From: Nocardia altamirensis NBRC 108246
GTDB taxonomy: Bacteria > Actinomycetota > Actinomycetes > Mycobacteriales > Mycobacteriaceae
Direction of reading: 5' to 3'
Assembly (NCBI RefSeq): GCF_001612685.1
Contig: NZ_BDAY01000012.1
Coordinates: forward strand, 1-64,000
Length of the DNA: 64,000 nucleotides
Each line of letters starts with the position of its first letter. Within the stretch, counting starts at the first letter, position 1. The notes beneath the pieces were generated by a model. It had not been told where the DNA came from and made no database searches. It saw only the letters and a list, made by a program, of their open reading frames with translations. Positions 1 through 7,676 of this stretch are shown one piece after another. The position numbers and the translations under genes are program-made.

Positions 1-157
1 AGAGATCGGGGAGGGTTTCGGTTGGTGTTGCGGGGCGGGCGGTTTCGAGCCAGAAGGCGTATTCGCGTAGGTAGGGTTCGAGGCCGTTGTGCAGGTAGGC
101 CGAGTAGGCGCGGAGTCCCTCTTCGGCTTGGCGTTCCTGGTCGTAGCCGCTGACACC
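1..157 (-). pseudogene. coding continuation beyond an amber codon, cut by window edge
   Basis: Reading the minus strand past the TAG at 158-160 in the same frame gives at least 52 further codons without a stop, running off the left edge. The translation begins GVSGYDQERQAEEGLRAY and continues through an EPYLREYAFWLETA segment. Nearly all codons end in G or C, as real genes here do. No convincing start codon with a ribosome site lies just after the stop. The simplest reading is that this stretch and the 158-568 ORF are one gene interrupted by a nonsense mutation. Read-through or a sequencing error are alternatives. The function is unrecognised. Confidence 0.5.
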
Positions 158-568
158 CTAGTTGCGGTTGGGCTTGTCGAGCCATTCGGTGAGTCTCGCT
201 CGGCCGGCCCACCACTCGCGGATCAGCTCGAGGGTCCAGTGGTGATCACCATCGCAGGCGTAGGCGAAGTACGGGTCGCTGCGTGCTGCGGACAACACCT
301 GGTGCGTTTCATGGGGGTTGCTTGGTTGGCGGAACACCACTTCGCTGCCCCAGTCTTCCTCGTACGTGACGTGGTTCGGCGCGACCAGCCTGCCGACCCA
401 GCAGGAATCGGTGTTGGCGCCGTACAGGGGGCCGGGTATGTTGCGCCACTCGCGTTCCTCCCACTGTCCACGCAGGTAGGTGTGGGGTTCGCCGAGCACA
501 TGGCTCTTGGTGCCGATCAGTGGCAGGTCAGCCGACGCCGCGATCGTTGGCATTGGGTCCCAATACAT
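158..568 (-). CDS. hypothetical protein, probably the N-terminal part of an amber-interrupted gene
   Basis: A 136-residue ORF starts at the ATG at 566-568, one base after the TGA of the upstream hydrolase gene (570-2093), so the two are probably translationally coupled. The protein is rich in Trp, His and acidic residues (for example HHWTLELIREWW) and has no signal peptide, membrane segment or domain I recognise. The reading frame continues with coding character beyond its TAG stop, so the intact product was probably longer. The real 3' end may lie outside the window. Function unknown. Confidence 0.55.
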   Translation of the reverse strand: MYWDPMPTIAASADLPLIGTKSHVLGEPHTYLRGQWEEREWRNIPGPLYGANTDSCWVGRLVAPNHVTYEEDWGSEVVFRQPSNPHETHQVLSAARSDPYFAYACDGDHHWTLELIREWWAGRARLTEWLDKPNRN

Positions 569-569
569 T

Positions 570-2093
570 TCACTGGGTGGGTTTGTCTGCGGTGCAGGTG
601 ATGTCTTCGGTCGGGAGGGTGCCTTCGGCCAGGTAGGTGTTGATGGTGTTGTTGACGCAGGTGCTGAGGTTGGGGCGGAAGGTGAGGTGGATGCGGACGT
701 CTTGGAGGGTGACCAGGCGGGACTCGGTCATCAGTTGGTGCAGGCGGACGCCGTGGGCGTAGGGGGTGCGTGGGTCGCCGGTCGCCTGCAGGAGGAGGGC
801 GGGGACGGAATTGCGGACGACCGTGGGGGTTTCGACCGGGGCCGGCCAGAAGGCGCAGGGTTGGATGTTGTTCCCCAGTGCGCCGAAGACCGGTTGGGTG
901 GCGCGGGTGTCTTCGATGTTGCGCCAGTACCAGGCCGGGTCGCGTGGTGCGCCCGCGTCACCGCAGGCGATCTGGGCGAGGACGGAGTCTTCGCTTTCGC
1001 GTAACTGCGCGACGATGGCGCGCATGCGGGTCGAGCGCGAGGCGGTCGGGGGACCGCCTGCGGCGTCGGCGATTTCGCGGACCGTTTCGGCGACGGCCAC
1101 GTTCAGTCGGTAGCTGTGCAGCAGGCTGTGCAGGATGAACGGGAACCAGTGGTCGTCGATGGCGTAACCGTCGATGACGATCGGCTGGCGGTGGGCCGTG
1201 CGGACCAGCTCCTCGATGGTGGCCCGCACCTGCTGTGGTGTGCTGCCGAGCCGGTAGGTGTCGTCCTTGGTGGCGGCCCAGATCGCCCAGTTGTCGAGCG
1301 CGGCTTCGTCTGCCGGGCCCCAATCCTGTACCAGGCCTTCCCAGTACCGGTCCGGGTCGATGTTGCTGTCCAGCACGATACGTCCGCTGCGCTGCGGGAA
1401 CATCTGGGTGAACACGGCGCCGAGATAGGTGCCGTAGGAGTCGCCGTAGTAGTCGATGGTCTGTTCGCCGAGGAGAGCGCGCACCAAGTCCATGTCTCGT
1501 GCGGTGTTGCGGGTGGTGAACTGCCTGAGCATGTCCGGGTCGCGCACCACACAGCTTGCGGCCATGCCCGCGGACAGCACAGTGTCTTGCGCGAAGCCGA
1601 GCAGATCCAGTCCCGCAGAATGAATCATCTCGCTGATCGGCCACCCACAGCGTCCGGTGTGCGTGGAGTCGCCGACTCCGCGCGGATCCATGCCGATCAG
1701 GTCGTGTGTCGCGAGCACGTCCGGTGACAGCACATCACCGAGCAGGTCGACGCTGTCCAGCCCGGACCCGCCCGGTCCACCGGGGTTCGACATCAGGATG
1801 CCTTGCCTGCGCGCCGGATCGGTGGCATGCACCCGCGAGATCGCCACGGTCACGGTGCGGCCGTCGGGCTGCCCGTAGTCCATGGGCGCGAGCACATCCG
1901 CACATTCACCGTCCGCTTTGTCCAAATTCTCGACGCCGCAAGGCTTCCACTCGAGTTGTTGTTGGTAGAACCGATCCCATCCGGTCGGTGCGGGCCGCTC
2001 GGGTGCCGCACCGCTTACCGGCGCTGCCGCCATCAGGAAAACGGCAACCATCGATACCGAACGCCACAACACAGTCGCCGACACGCCTCTCAC
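570..2093 (-). CDS. secreted alpha/beta hydrolase, tripeptidyl aminopeptidase (TAP/Slp) type
   Basis: The 507-residue protein has an N-terminal signal peptide (hydrophobic stretch about residues 14-28, AAP-type cleavage region). The mature part is an alpha/beta hydrolase of the S33 / TAP-like family, which are exported peptidases removing short N-terminal peptides. The oxyanion-loop motif NPGGPGGSG is at about 103-111. The nucleophile is Ser219 in GDSYGT. The late Asp in ATGDPRTP and a His in the C-terminal segment complete a plausible triad. The C-terminal region (STC..NTINTYLAEGTLP) matches the TAP-like C-terminal domain pattern. The start is GTG; an internal Met15 would also leave a signal peptide. 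The peptide substrate is inferred from the family only. Confidence 0.85.
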   Translation of the reverse strand: MRGVSATVLWRSVSMVAVFLMAAAPVSGAAPERPAPTGWDRFYQQQLEWKPCGVENLDKADGECADVLAPMDYGQPDGRTVTVAISRVHATDPARRQGILMSNPGGPGGSGLDSVDLLGDVLSPDVLATHDLIGMDPRGVGDSTHTGRCGWPISEMIHSAGLDLLGFAQDTVLSAGMAASCVVRDPDMLRQFTTRNTARDMDLVRALLGEQTIDYYGDSYGTYLGAVFTQMFPQRSGRIVLDSNIDPDRYWEGLVQDWGPADEAALDNWAIWAATKDDTYRLGSTPQQVRATIEELVRTAHRQPIVIDGYAIDDHWFPFILHSLLHSYRLNVAVAETVREIADAAGGPPTASRSTRMRAIVAQLRESEDSVLAQIACGDAGAPRDPAWYWRNIEDTRATQPVFGALGNNIQPCAFWPAPVETPTVVRNSVPALLLQATGDPRTPYAHGVRLHQLMTESRLVTLQDVRIHLTFRPNLSTCVNNTINTYLAEGTLPTEDITCTADKPTQ

Positions 2094-2197
2094 ACACGGA
2101 TGATGCGTCGAGAACCGTAGCCGATCTCACGACCCGATGTGCACCCACGCACAACGGGACACAGCGGCCGTGACCGCTATGTCCCGTTGGTCATGAT

Positions 2198-2404
2198 TCA
2201 GAGCGGAAGCGCGCGTTCGTCCAGCACGCACCTGCCCGCTTCGACGAGCGTCGTCCTGGCCCGGCGGCGGACGCGGCACCGGTCGACGGTGCAGTCGAGG
2301 TGCAGTTGCATTGCCGCGTGGGCTTGTTCGGTCGTCAGCGCACCGGGATCCCTCCCGCAGGCGAGCATGGCGGCCACATGCATGTTCAGGTTGGTGAGCG
2401 GCAT
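2198..2404 (-). CDS. small hypothetical protein coupled to the upstream gene
   Basis: A 68-residue product beginning MPLTNLNMHVAAMLACGRD. Its ATG overlaps the stop of the preceding gene by one base (TGATG), a classic coupling arrangement. The middle (residues about 20-50) is helical with Cys and Arg clusters (DCTVDRCRVRRRAR). Small proteins of this kind accompany XRE/DUF397 loci in Nocardia and Streptomyces, and this one lies divergent to such a locus. No function can be assigned. It is probably co-transcribed with 2404-2724. Confidence 0.6.
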   Translation of the reverse strand: MPLTNLNMHVAAMLACGRDPGALTTEQAHAAMQLHLDCTVDRCRVRRRARTTLVEAGRCVLDERALPL

Positions 2405-2724
2405 CAGGCAACCTCCACCTGCGTCGCGCCGACCTTCCATCGATGTCGGGTCGGGGCGACGTACTCCTCGCCCCATGAGGATTGTCTGGCGGCCATGCCG
2501 AGCGCTTCCAGCGCCGTGAGCCCGACCTCGTCGGCGAGTTCGGCAACGGTGTCGAGCAAGGCAGGCACCACTTCGGCAACCCGCAGTGCCGCAACGGCCT
2601 GTGCGCACGTCAGGGTGCGGCCGGGAAGGTACGAAACCACCCAGCTCCCATGTCCGACGCTGCGGGCGCGATGCGGGGTGAGATCGCTGGTCATCAAGGA
2701 CGACGCAATGACATGTACAGCCAT
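2404..2724 (-). CDS. small hypothetical protein divergent from XRE regulator
   Basis: A 106-residue protein. The start at 2722-2724 is chosen because GAGGAG lies immediately upstream; a later Met11 has no ribosome site. The sequence contains a GSWVVSYLPGRTLTCAQAVAAL segment and an amphipathic helical middle (VPALLDTVAELADEVGLTALEAL). It has no signal peptide or transmembrane segment. It starts about 300 bp from the divergent XRE-type regulator gene, so shared promoter control is likely. Function unknown; similar short proteins recur beside XRE/DUF397 genes in actinomycetes (family knowledge, not searched). Confidence 0.65.
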   Translation of the reverse strand: MAVHVIASSLMTSDLTPHRARSVGHGSWVVSYLPGRTLTCAQAVAALRVAEVVPALLDTVAELADEVGLTALEALGMAARQSSWGEEYVAPTRHRWKVGATQVEVA

Positions 2725-3027
2725 GACTCCTCGTTCCTGCGGGCGACTCCTGCTGAGTGCCCTGAGGTTTCGCGAGGGGAACAAAGATGGCGAACGGTCC
2801 CTCCGGGCATACTTCCAGCACACCATTGAAGAGTGCATGAAACAACGCCCGCGATGGATATCCAAAAATTTCGCGCGAATTCCCAGCACGAAAACCAGCC
2901 GGGAGGGGAGGATTCTCCATAGTGGACGAAAGAGCCCGCTGCCCAAGCGAAGTGACGGGGAACCGAGCTTGCTGGTTGCCCCCGCGTGTCCAACGGGTGA
3001 GCAGCCGAACACAGAACGGAGCGTACT
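2725..3027. other. divergent intergenic promoter region
   Basis: About 300 bp between the minus-strand small gene and the plus-strand XRE regulator. It contains a locally AT-rich patch around 2853-2885 and must hold promoters for both directions. I see no clear palindrome, repeat or RNA gene in it. Confidence 0.5.
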
Positions 3028-3981
3028 GTGTCAGCGAGTTCGGCAAGAGCGTCAGCGAGTTCGGAGCGAGCGTCCGGCGGGTCGGAAAGACCGACCGGTA
3101 CCGACAGCGCCTCCTCTACCTTACCCCGTCGTCAGCTAGGCCGGTACCTGCGCGATTGGCGCACCCAGGCCGGCCTCACCATCGCCGAGGCGTCGCGGCT
3201 GATGGAGTGGGGCGCAAGCACTTTGCAGCGCCTGGAGAAGGGGCAGGCCGATCGTATTCGCACCATCGATATCCAAGAGCTGTGTCGCATCTACGGCATC
3301 CCTGACGGGCTGGCGGACGGCCTCAAGGGGCTGGCTCAGCAGGCCGCAGTCAAGAGTTGGTGGCATGCGTACGGTGACCTGATTCCCGAAAACTTCGATG
3401 TCTACGTGGGTTTGGAGGCATCGGCCCAGCAATTGAGTTCCTACCAATCGGAATTGGTGCTCGGCTTGCTGCAGACAGCGGACTACGCGACGGCCCTGCA
3501 TCGTCTCGGCTATCCGGACGATCCGGTGATCGAGTTGGAACGGCGCGTGCAGCTGCGGCTGCAGCGGCAGGCGTTGATCACCAGGAAGGCCTCGCCGGCG
3601 ACAGTTGCCGTGGTGTTGCAGGAGTCGGTCTTGCGCCGCGTCGTCGGTGGCGCCAAAGTGATGGCGGCGCAGCTACGACATCTTGCCGATTTGAGTACCA
3701 GTAACAATGTTTCGGTGCGTATCCTGCCGTTCGCGGCCGGCATTCCGCTCGGAGATTCAACGGGACCGTTCACGGTTCTGGAGTTCGGTACCGATAGTAA
3801 AGGACAGCCGGTAGAGCCGCCGGTGGTGTATGTAGAGGGTTTCACCGGCGATCTCTACCTCGAAAGACCGGTCGACGTGCAGCGGTACCATCGGGCACAC
3901 GAGTGCCTCCAGCGCGCCGCGCTGGATATCCAAACCAGTAGACATCTGCTGCGGCAGATAGCGAAGGAGTTTGCGGCATGA
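3028..3981 (+). CDS. XRE-family regulator with DUF5753 C-terminal domain
   Basis: A 317-residue protein from a GTG start. After a Ser/Ala-rich N-terminal tail (residues 1-33, encoded partly by a 21-bp tandem repeat) comes an XRE helix-turn-helix at about 37-90, with the typical LGRYLRDWRTQAGLTIAEAS and LQRLEKGQADR segments. The rest is the DUF5753 ligand or partner domain (LVLGLLQTADYATAL, VAVVLQESVLRRVVGG). Such proteins pair with DUF397 proteins to control development and secondary metabolism in actinomycetes. The downstream DUF397 gene overlaps its stop by 4 bp (ATGA). The start could instead lie beyond the repeat; no strong ribosome site decides it. Confidence 0.9.
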   Translation: MSASSARASASSERASGGSERPTGTDSASSTLPRRQLGRYLRDWRTQAGLTIAEASRLMEWGASTLQRLEKGQADRIRTIDIQELCRIYGIPDGLADGLKGLAQQAAVKSWWHAYGDLIPENFDVYVGLEASAQQLSSYQSELVLGLLQTADYATALHRLGYPDDPVIELERRVQLRLQRQALITRKASPATVAVVLQESVLRRVVGGAKVMAAQLRHLADLSTSNNVSVRILPFAAGIPLGDSTGPFTVLEFGTDSKGQPVEPPVVYVEGFTGDLYLERPVDVQRYHRAHECLQRAALDIQTSRHLLRQIAKEFAA

Positions 3982-4181
3982 GTATCGATCTGTCTGCGGC
4001 GCAGTGGTTTACGAGCACGCGCAGCGGAAGCAAGGATTGTGTCGAGGTGGCCTTCCTCGACGGTGGACGTGTCGGTGTCCGCGACAGCAAAAACCCGGGC
4101 GGCCCCGCCCTGATTTTCACTCCCGGTGAATGGGACACGTTCACATCTTGTGTAACGGAAGGTGAATTCGCCGGTTCGTGA
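3978..4181 (+). CDS. DUF397 protein, first copy
   Basis: A 67-residue DUF397 protein with the diagnostic order: W followed by SG-K-CVEVA, GRVGVRDSKNPGGPALIFTP, then EWDTF near the C-terminus. Its ATG overlaps the XRE gene stop (ATGA), so the two are translated together. DUF397 proteins are small partners of XRE/DUF5753 regulators. In better studied actinomycete systems (BldB-like, toxin-antitoxin-like pairs) they modulate the regulator; that role is inferred here from family and position. Confidence 0.92.
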   Translation: MSIDLSAAQWFTSTRSGSKDCVEVAFLDGGRVGVRDSKNPGGPALIFTPGEWDTFTSCVTEGEFAGS

Positions 4182-4238
4182 CAGCGGTACCGGCAAGCCA
4201 AGGAGTTCTTTCGTGAGCGAACGTAGCGAGGCGGAGTC

Positions 4239-4463
4239 GTGAGTATCAATAGTGGCGCGAATGTCGATCTGAGCGGAGCGACCTGGCGCAAGGCAGGCGC
4301 GGGCACCGGCAACGACAGCGTGGAAGTCGCCGTGCTGGCAGACGGGCACATCGGGCTACGCGACGGCAAGAATCCCGACGGTCCCGCGCTGGTCTTCACC
4401 CCGGCGGAGTGGGCCGCGTTCACGGCGGGCGTGCACGACGGCGAGTTCGACCGCCCAGAATAG
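4239..4463 (+). CDS. DUF397 protein, second copy
   Basis: A 74-residue paralogue of the preceding gene, with the same core (SVEVAVL, HIGLRDGKNPDGPALVFTP, EWAAFTAG). It starts at GTG 4239 with GGAG just upstream. A nine-codon reading frame (4213-4242, beginning GTGAGCGAACG) ends in the TGA that overlaps this start, and could act as a leader for coupling. It is followed 10 bp downstream by a strong hairpin, marking the end of the XRE-DUF397-DUF397 transcript. Confidence 0.9.
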   Translation: MSINSGANVDLSGATWRKAGAGTGNDSVEVAVLADGHIGLRDGKNPDGPALVFTPAEWAAFTAGVHDGEFDRPE

Positions 4464-4473
4464 ACGCCCCGCT

Positions 4474-4505
4474 GGGCCCGGCCACGTACTGCGTGCGCCG
4501 GGCCC
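4474..4505 (+). terminator. hairpin terminator after XRE/DUF397 operon
   Basis: A perfect 9-bp stem, GGGCCCGGC (4474-4482) with GCCGGGCCC (4497-4505), and a 14-nt loop, starting 10 bases after the stop of the last DUF397 gene. It has only a short T run after it (TTT), as is usual in actinomycetes. Confidence 0.6.
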
Positions 4506-4696
4506 GGCGGTTTACTGGACAACTGATCAAGCGAGTACATGGGTAACTCACCGGGGACGAGCCAACTCCGCCCACGACGCTGCCGTCAGCCGCCAATGGC
4601 CCGATCACGCACCTGGATCTGGCCAGAAATCCCGGAGAGGCGGAACAGCCACGTCCTGGTGTTTCGCGTAAGCAACTTTCGGGTAGCCCACTCTTT

Positions 4697-4894
4697 GTGG
4701 ACCGTGGGCTCAAAGGTTCCCACTCCCGGTACAGGAAATTACGGCCCGGGGATTGGGTGGAATGGTTGATCGTTGCACTGCTTTTCGCAGTGTCGGCGGT
4801 CGGCGTCTTCATTCTCACCGGCTCAGTGCTGCCTGCGTTGCTTGTCGGCGTGCTGGTGTGGGTGGTCGCCATCGGTGTGGTGGCAATCTTGTGA
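4697..4894 (+). CDS. small two-helix membrane protein
   Basis: A 65-codon ORF from GTG 4697; an equally good in-frame GTG at 4757 with GGGGA upstream would give a 45-residue protein. The conserved-looking part is two adjacent hydrophobic helices (WLIVALLFAVSAVGVFILT and VLPALLVGVLVWVVAIGVVAIL) joined by a short turn. It therefore probably inserts in the cytoplasmic membrane as a hairpin. No domain is recognised. It ends 9 bp before a perfect bidirectional terminator. Confidence 0.5.
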   Translation: MDRGLKGSHSRYRKLRPGDWVEWLIVALLFAVSAVGVFILTGSVLPALLVGVLVWVVAIGVVAIL

Positions 4895-4903
4895 AGGGTG
4901 CGC

Positions 4904-4933
4904 GCACCGGCCGGGAGTGATCCCGGCCGGTGC
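4904..4933. terminator. bidirectional terminator between convergent genes
   Basis: A perfect 13-bp inverted repeat, GCACCGGCCGGGA (4904-4916) and its complement (4921-4933), with a GTGA tetraloop. It lies between the plus-strand membrane gene ending at 4894 and sdhB ending at 4957. Confidence 0.8.
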
Positions 4934-4956
4934 TCACCTGGTCGACGTCGATCAGG

Positions 4957-5703
4957 TCAACGACGAAACAGTTTGTTGCCCAACCACACCAGTGGATCGT
5001 ACTTGCGATCGGCCACGCGTTCCTTCAATGGGATCAGCGCGTTATCAGTAATTTTGATATGTTCCGGACAAACCTCGGTACAGCACTTGGTGATGTTGCA
5101 GAGTCCGAGGCCTTGTTCGTCCTGCGCGAGGTCGCGTCGATCGCCCACATCGAGTGGATGCATCTCCAATTCCGCGATCCGCATCAGGAATCGGGGCCCG
5201 GCGAACGAGGTCTTGTTCTCCTCGTGGTCACGCACCACGTGACAGGTGTTCTGGCACAGGAAACATTCGATGCACTTGCGGAACTCCTGGGACCGCTCGA
5301 CATCGACCTGTTTCATCCGGTAGTCACCCGGCTTCAGATCCGCGGGCGGCGTGAACGACGGGATCTCCCGCGCCTTCTGATAATTGAAGGACACGTCGGT
5401 CACAAGATCCTTGATCACCGGGAAGGTGCGCATCGGCGTCACCGTGATGACCTCGGCCTCGGTGAAGGTGGACATCCGCGTCATGCACAGCAGGCGCGGG
5501 CGCCCGTTGATCTCGGCGGAACACGATCCGCACTTGCCCGCCTTGCAGTTCCAGCGCACCGCGAGGTCGGGTGCCTGGGTGGCCTGTAACCGGTGGATGA
5601 TGTCGAGCACCACCTCGCCCTCGTTCACCGCGACGGTGAAGTCGTGCAGCTCGCCGCCGTCGAGGTCGCCGCGCCATACGCGGAATTTGGCGTCGTAACC
5701 CAT
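4957..5703 (-). CDS. sdhB: succinate dehydrogenase iron-sulfur subunit
   Basis: The 248-residue iron-sulfur subunit passes electrons from the flavoprotein to the quinone site in the membrane. All cluster ligands are present: the [2Fe-2S] set Cys53, Cys58, Cys61, Cys73 (CKAGKCGSC...LLC), and the [4Fe-4S]/[3Fe-4S] sets Cys144/147/150/154 (CIECFLCQNTC) and Cys202/207/208/212 (CNITKCCTEVC). Its ATG lies 2 bp after the sdhA stop, so it is the last gene of the anchor-sdhA-sdhB operon. The order and sequence style match the mycobacterial Sdh1 set (Rv0249c-Rv0248c-Rv0247c). It is followed by the 4904-4933 terminator. Confidence 0.95.
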   Translation of the reverse strand: MGYDAKFRVWRGDLDGGELHDFTVAVNEGEVVLDIIHRLQATQAPDLAVRWNCKAGKCGSCSAEINGRPRLLCMTRMSTFTEAEVITVTPMRTFPVIKDLVTDVSFNYQKAREIPSFTPPADLKPGDYRMKQVDVERSQEFRKCIECFLCQNTCHVVRDHEENKTSFAGPRFLMRIAELEMHPLDVGDRRDLAQDEQGLGLCNITKCCTEVCPEHIKITDNALIPLKERVADRKYDPLVWLGNKLFRR

Positions 5704-5705
5704 CG

Positions 5706-7646
5706 CTACGCCTCTCGCTCTGTCGAATTCCCGACCGCGGCCGGATGCCCGGCGACTTCGTCCGGGGTGTAGTACTTTTCGAGCTCGCCGAGTTCGAAGA
5801 GGGCGAGCAGTTCCGGCCGCATCGGAAGCTGATTCTTCGGCGTCACTGTGACGTCAGGGATCGCATCCTTGGCCGTGCCCGGATCCACCGCACAGACCAG
5901 CAGTTTGTTGCGCCAGTCGGGGTCCATGGACGGATGGTCGTCACGCGTGTGGCCGCCACGACTTTCGGTGCGCAACAGCGCAGCCTGCGCGACACATTCG
6001 CTGACCAACAGCATGTTCTGCAGGTCGAGCGCCAGGTGCCAGCCCGGGTTGAACTGGCGATGCCCCTCGACGGTGACCTGCTCGAAGCGGGCCCGCAGCT
6101 CGGCGAGTTTGGCGATCGCCTCGCGCACCTCGTTTTCCTTGCGGATGATCCCGACCAGATCGTTCATCGACTGCTGCAGGTCGGTGTGCAGCGTGTACGG
6201 GTTCTCACCCGCGCCTTCGCTCGGCGGATCGAACGGTGCGAGCGCGAGTTTCGCGGCCTCGGTGACATCGGCATCGGACACAACGGGACGCTGTGCGAGC
6301 TGCTCGACATACGCTGCGGCGCCGAGCCCGGCCCGGCGGCCGAACACCAGCAGATCCGACAGCGAGTTGCCGCCGAGCCGGTTGGAGCCGTGCATGCCGC
6401 CGGAACACTCGCCTGCGGCGAACAGTCCTGGCACGGTGGCCGCCCCGGTGTCGGGATCGACTTCGACGCCGCCCATCACGTAGTGACAGGTCGGGCCGAC
6501 CTCCATCGGCTCCGCCGTGATGTCCACGTCCGCAAGCTCTTTGAACTGGTGGTGCATGGACGGCAGGCGCCGCTTGATCTCGTCGGCGGGCATGCGCGAG
6601 GCGATATCGAGGAACACACCGCCGTGCGGCGTGCCGCGGCCCGCCTTGACCTCCTCGTTGATCGCTCGCGCGACTTCGTCACGTGGCAGCAGGTCCGGGG
6701 TGCGGCGCGCGGAGTCGTTGTCGCGCAACCACTGATCGGCCTCCTCCTCGGTCTCGGCGTACTGCCCCTTGAAGACCGGCGGGATGTAGTCGAACATGAA
6801 GCGCTTGCCGTCGGTGTTCTTCAGCACCCCGCCGTCGCCGCGCACACCCTCGGTGACGAGGATGCCCTTCACGCTGGGCGGCCAGACCATGCCGGTCGGG
6901 TGGAACTGCAGGAACTCCATGTTGATCAGGGTCGCGCCTGCCCGCAGCGCGAGCGCGTGGCCGTCGCCGGTGTATTCCCACGAGTTCGAGGTCACCTTGT
7001 ACGACTTGCCGATGCCGCCGGTCGCCAAAACGACTGCGGGCGTTTCGAACAGGATGAAGCGGCCGGATTCGCGCCAGTAGCCGAACGCGCCGGAGATCCG
7101 GTCGCCGTCCTTGAGCAGTTCGGTGATGGTGCACTCGGAGAACACCTTGATCCGCGACTCGTAGTCGCCGGTCGCCGCGAAGTCCTCCTGCTGCAGCGAA
7201 ACGATCTTCTGCTGCATGGTGCGGATGATCTCGAGACCGGTGCGGTCACCGACGTGCGCGAGACGCGGGTAGGTGTGGCCGCCGAAGTTGCGCTGGCTGA
7301 TCCGGCCGTCCTCGGTCCGATCGAACAGCGCCCCATAGGTTTCCAGCTCCCACACCCGGTCGGGCGCCTCCTGGGCGTGCAGTTCGGCCATCCGCCAGTT
7401 GTTCAGGAACTTGCCGCCACGCATCGTGTCCTTGAAATGCGTTTGCCAGTTGTCCTTTTCGTTGGCGTTGCCCATCGACGCGGCACAGCCGCCTTCGGCC
7501 ATCACGGTGTGTGCCTTGCCGAACAAGGATTTACACACCACCGCGACGGAGTGGCCGTGTTCTCTGGCCTCGATCACCGCTCGCAGTCCGGCGCCACCGG
7601 CCCCGATTACCACGACGTCGTACTTGTGCCGTTCCACTTCTGGCAT
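5706..7646 (-). CDS. sdhA: succinate dehydrogenase flavoprotein subunit
   Basis: The 646-residue flavoprotein oxidises succinate to fumarate. The FAD-binding GAGGAG motif is at about 16-21. The GGHTYPR segment around residues 121-127 carries the histidine expected to bind FAD covalently. The LQFHPTG motif and the HGSNRLGGNSL segment are characteristic of the fumarate reductase/SDH flavoprotein family and its active site. It sits between the membrane-anchor gene (30 bp upstream) and sdhB (2 bp downstream). It resembles the Sdh1-type enzyme of mycobacteria rather than the classic sdhCDAB enzyme; this is judged from operon shape and residues, not from a tree. Confidence 0.95.
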   Translation of the reverse strand: MPEVERHKYDVVVIGAGGAGLRAVIEAREHGHSVAVVCKSLFGKAHTVMAEGGCAASMGNANEKDNWQTHFKDTMRGGKFLNNWRMAELHAQEAPDRVWELETYGALFDRTEDGRISQRNFGGHTYPRLAHVGDRTGLEIIRTMQQKIVSLQQEDFAATGDYESRIKVFSECTITELLKDGDRISGAFGYWRESGRFILFETPAVVLATGGIGKSYKVTSNSWEYTGDGHALALRAGATLINMEFLQFHPTGMVWPPSVKGILVTEGVRGDGGVLKNTDGKRFMFDYIPPVFKGQYAETEEEADQWLRDNDSARRTPDLLPRDEVARAINEEVKAGRGTPHGGVFLDIASRMPADEIKRRLPSMHHQFKELADVDITAEPMEVGPTCHYVMGGVEVDPDTGAATVPGLFAAGECSGGMHGSNRLGGNSLSDLLVFGRRAGLGAAAYVEQLAQRPVVSDADVTEAAKLALAPFDPPSEGAGENPYTLHTDLQQSMNDLVGIIRKENEVREAIAKLAELRARFEQVTVEGHRQFNPGWHLALDLQNMLLVSECVAQAALLRTESRGGHTRDDHPSMDPDWRNKLLVCAVDPGTAKDAIPDVTVTPKNQLPMRPELLALFELGELEKYYTPDEVAGHPAAVGNSTEREA

Positions 7647-7676
7647 GGCCGCGAATACTCCTGGTGTTGGGGCGGA

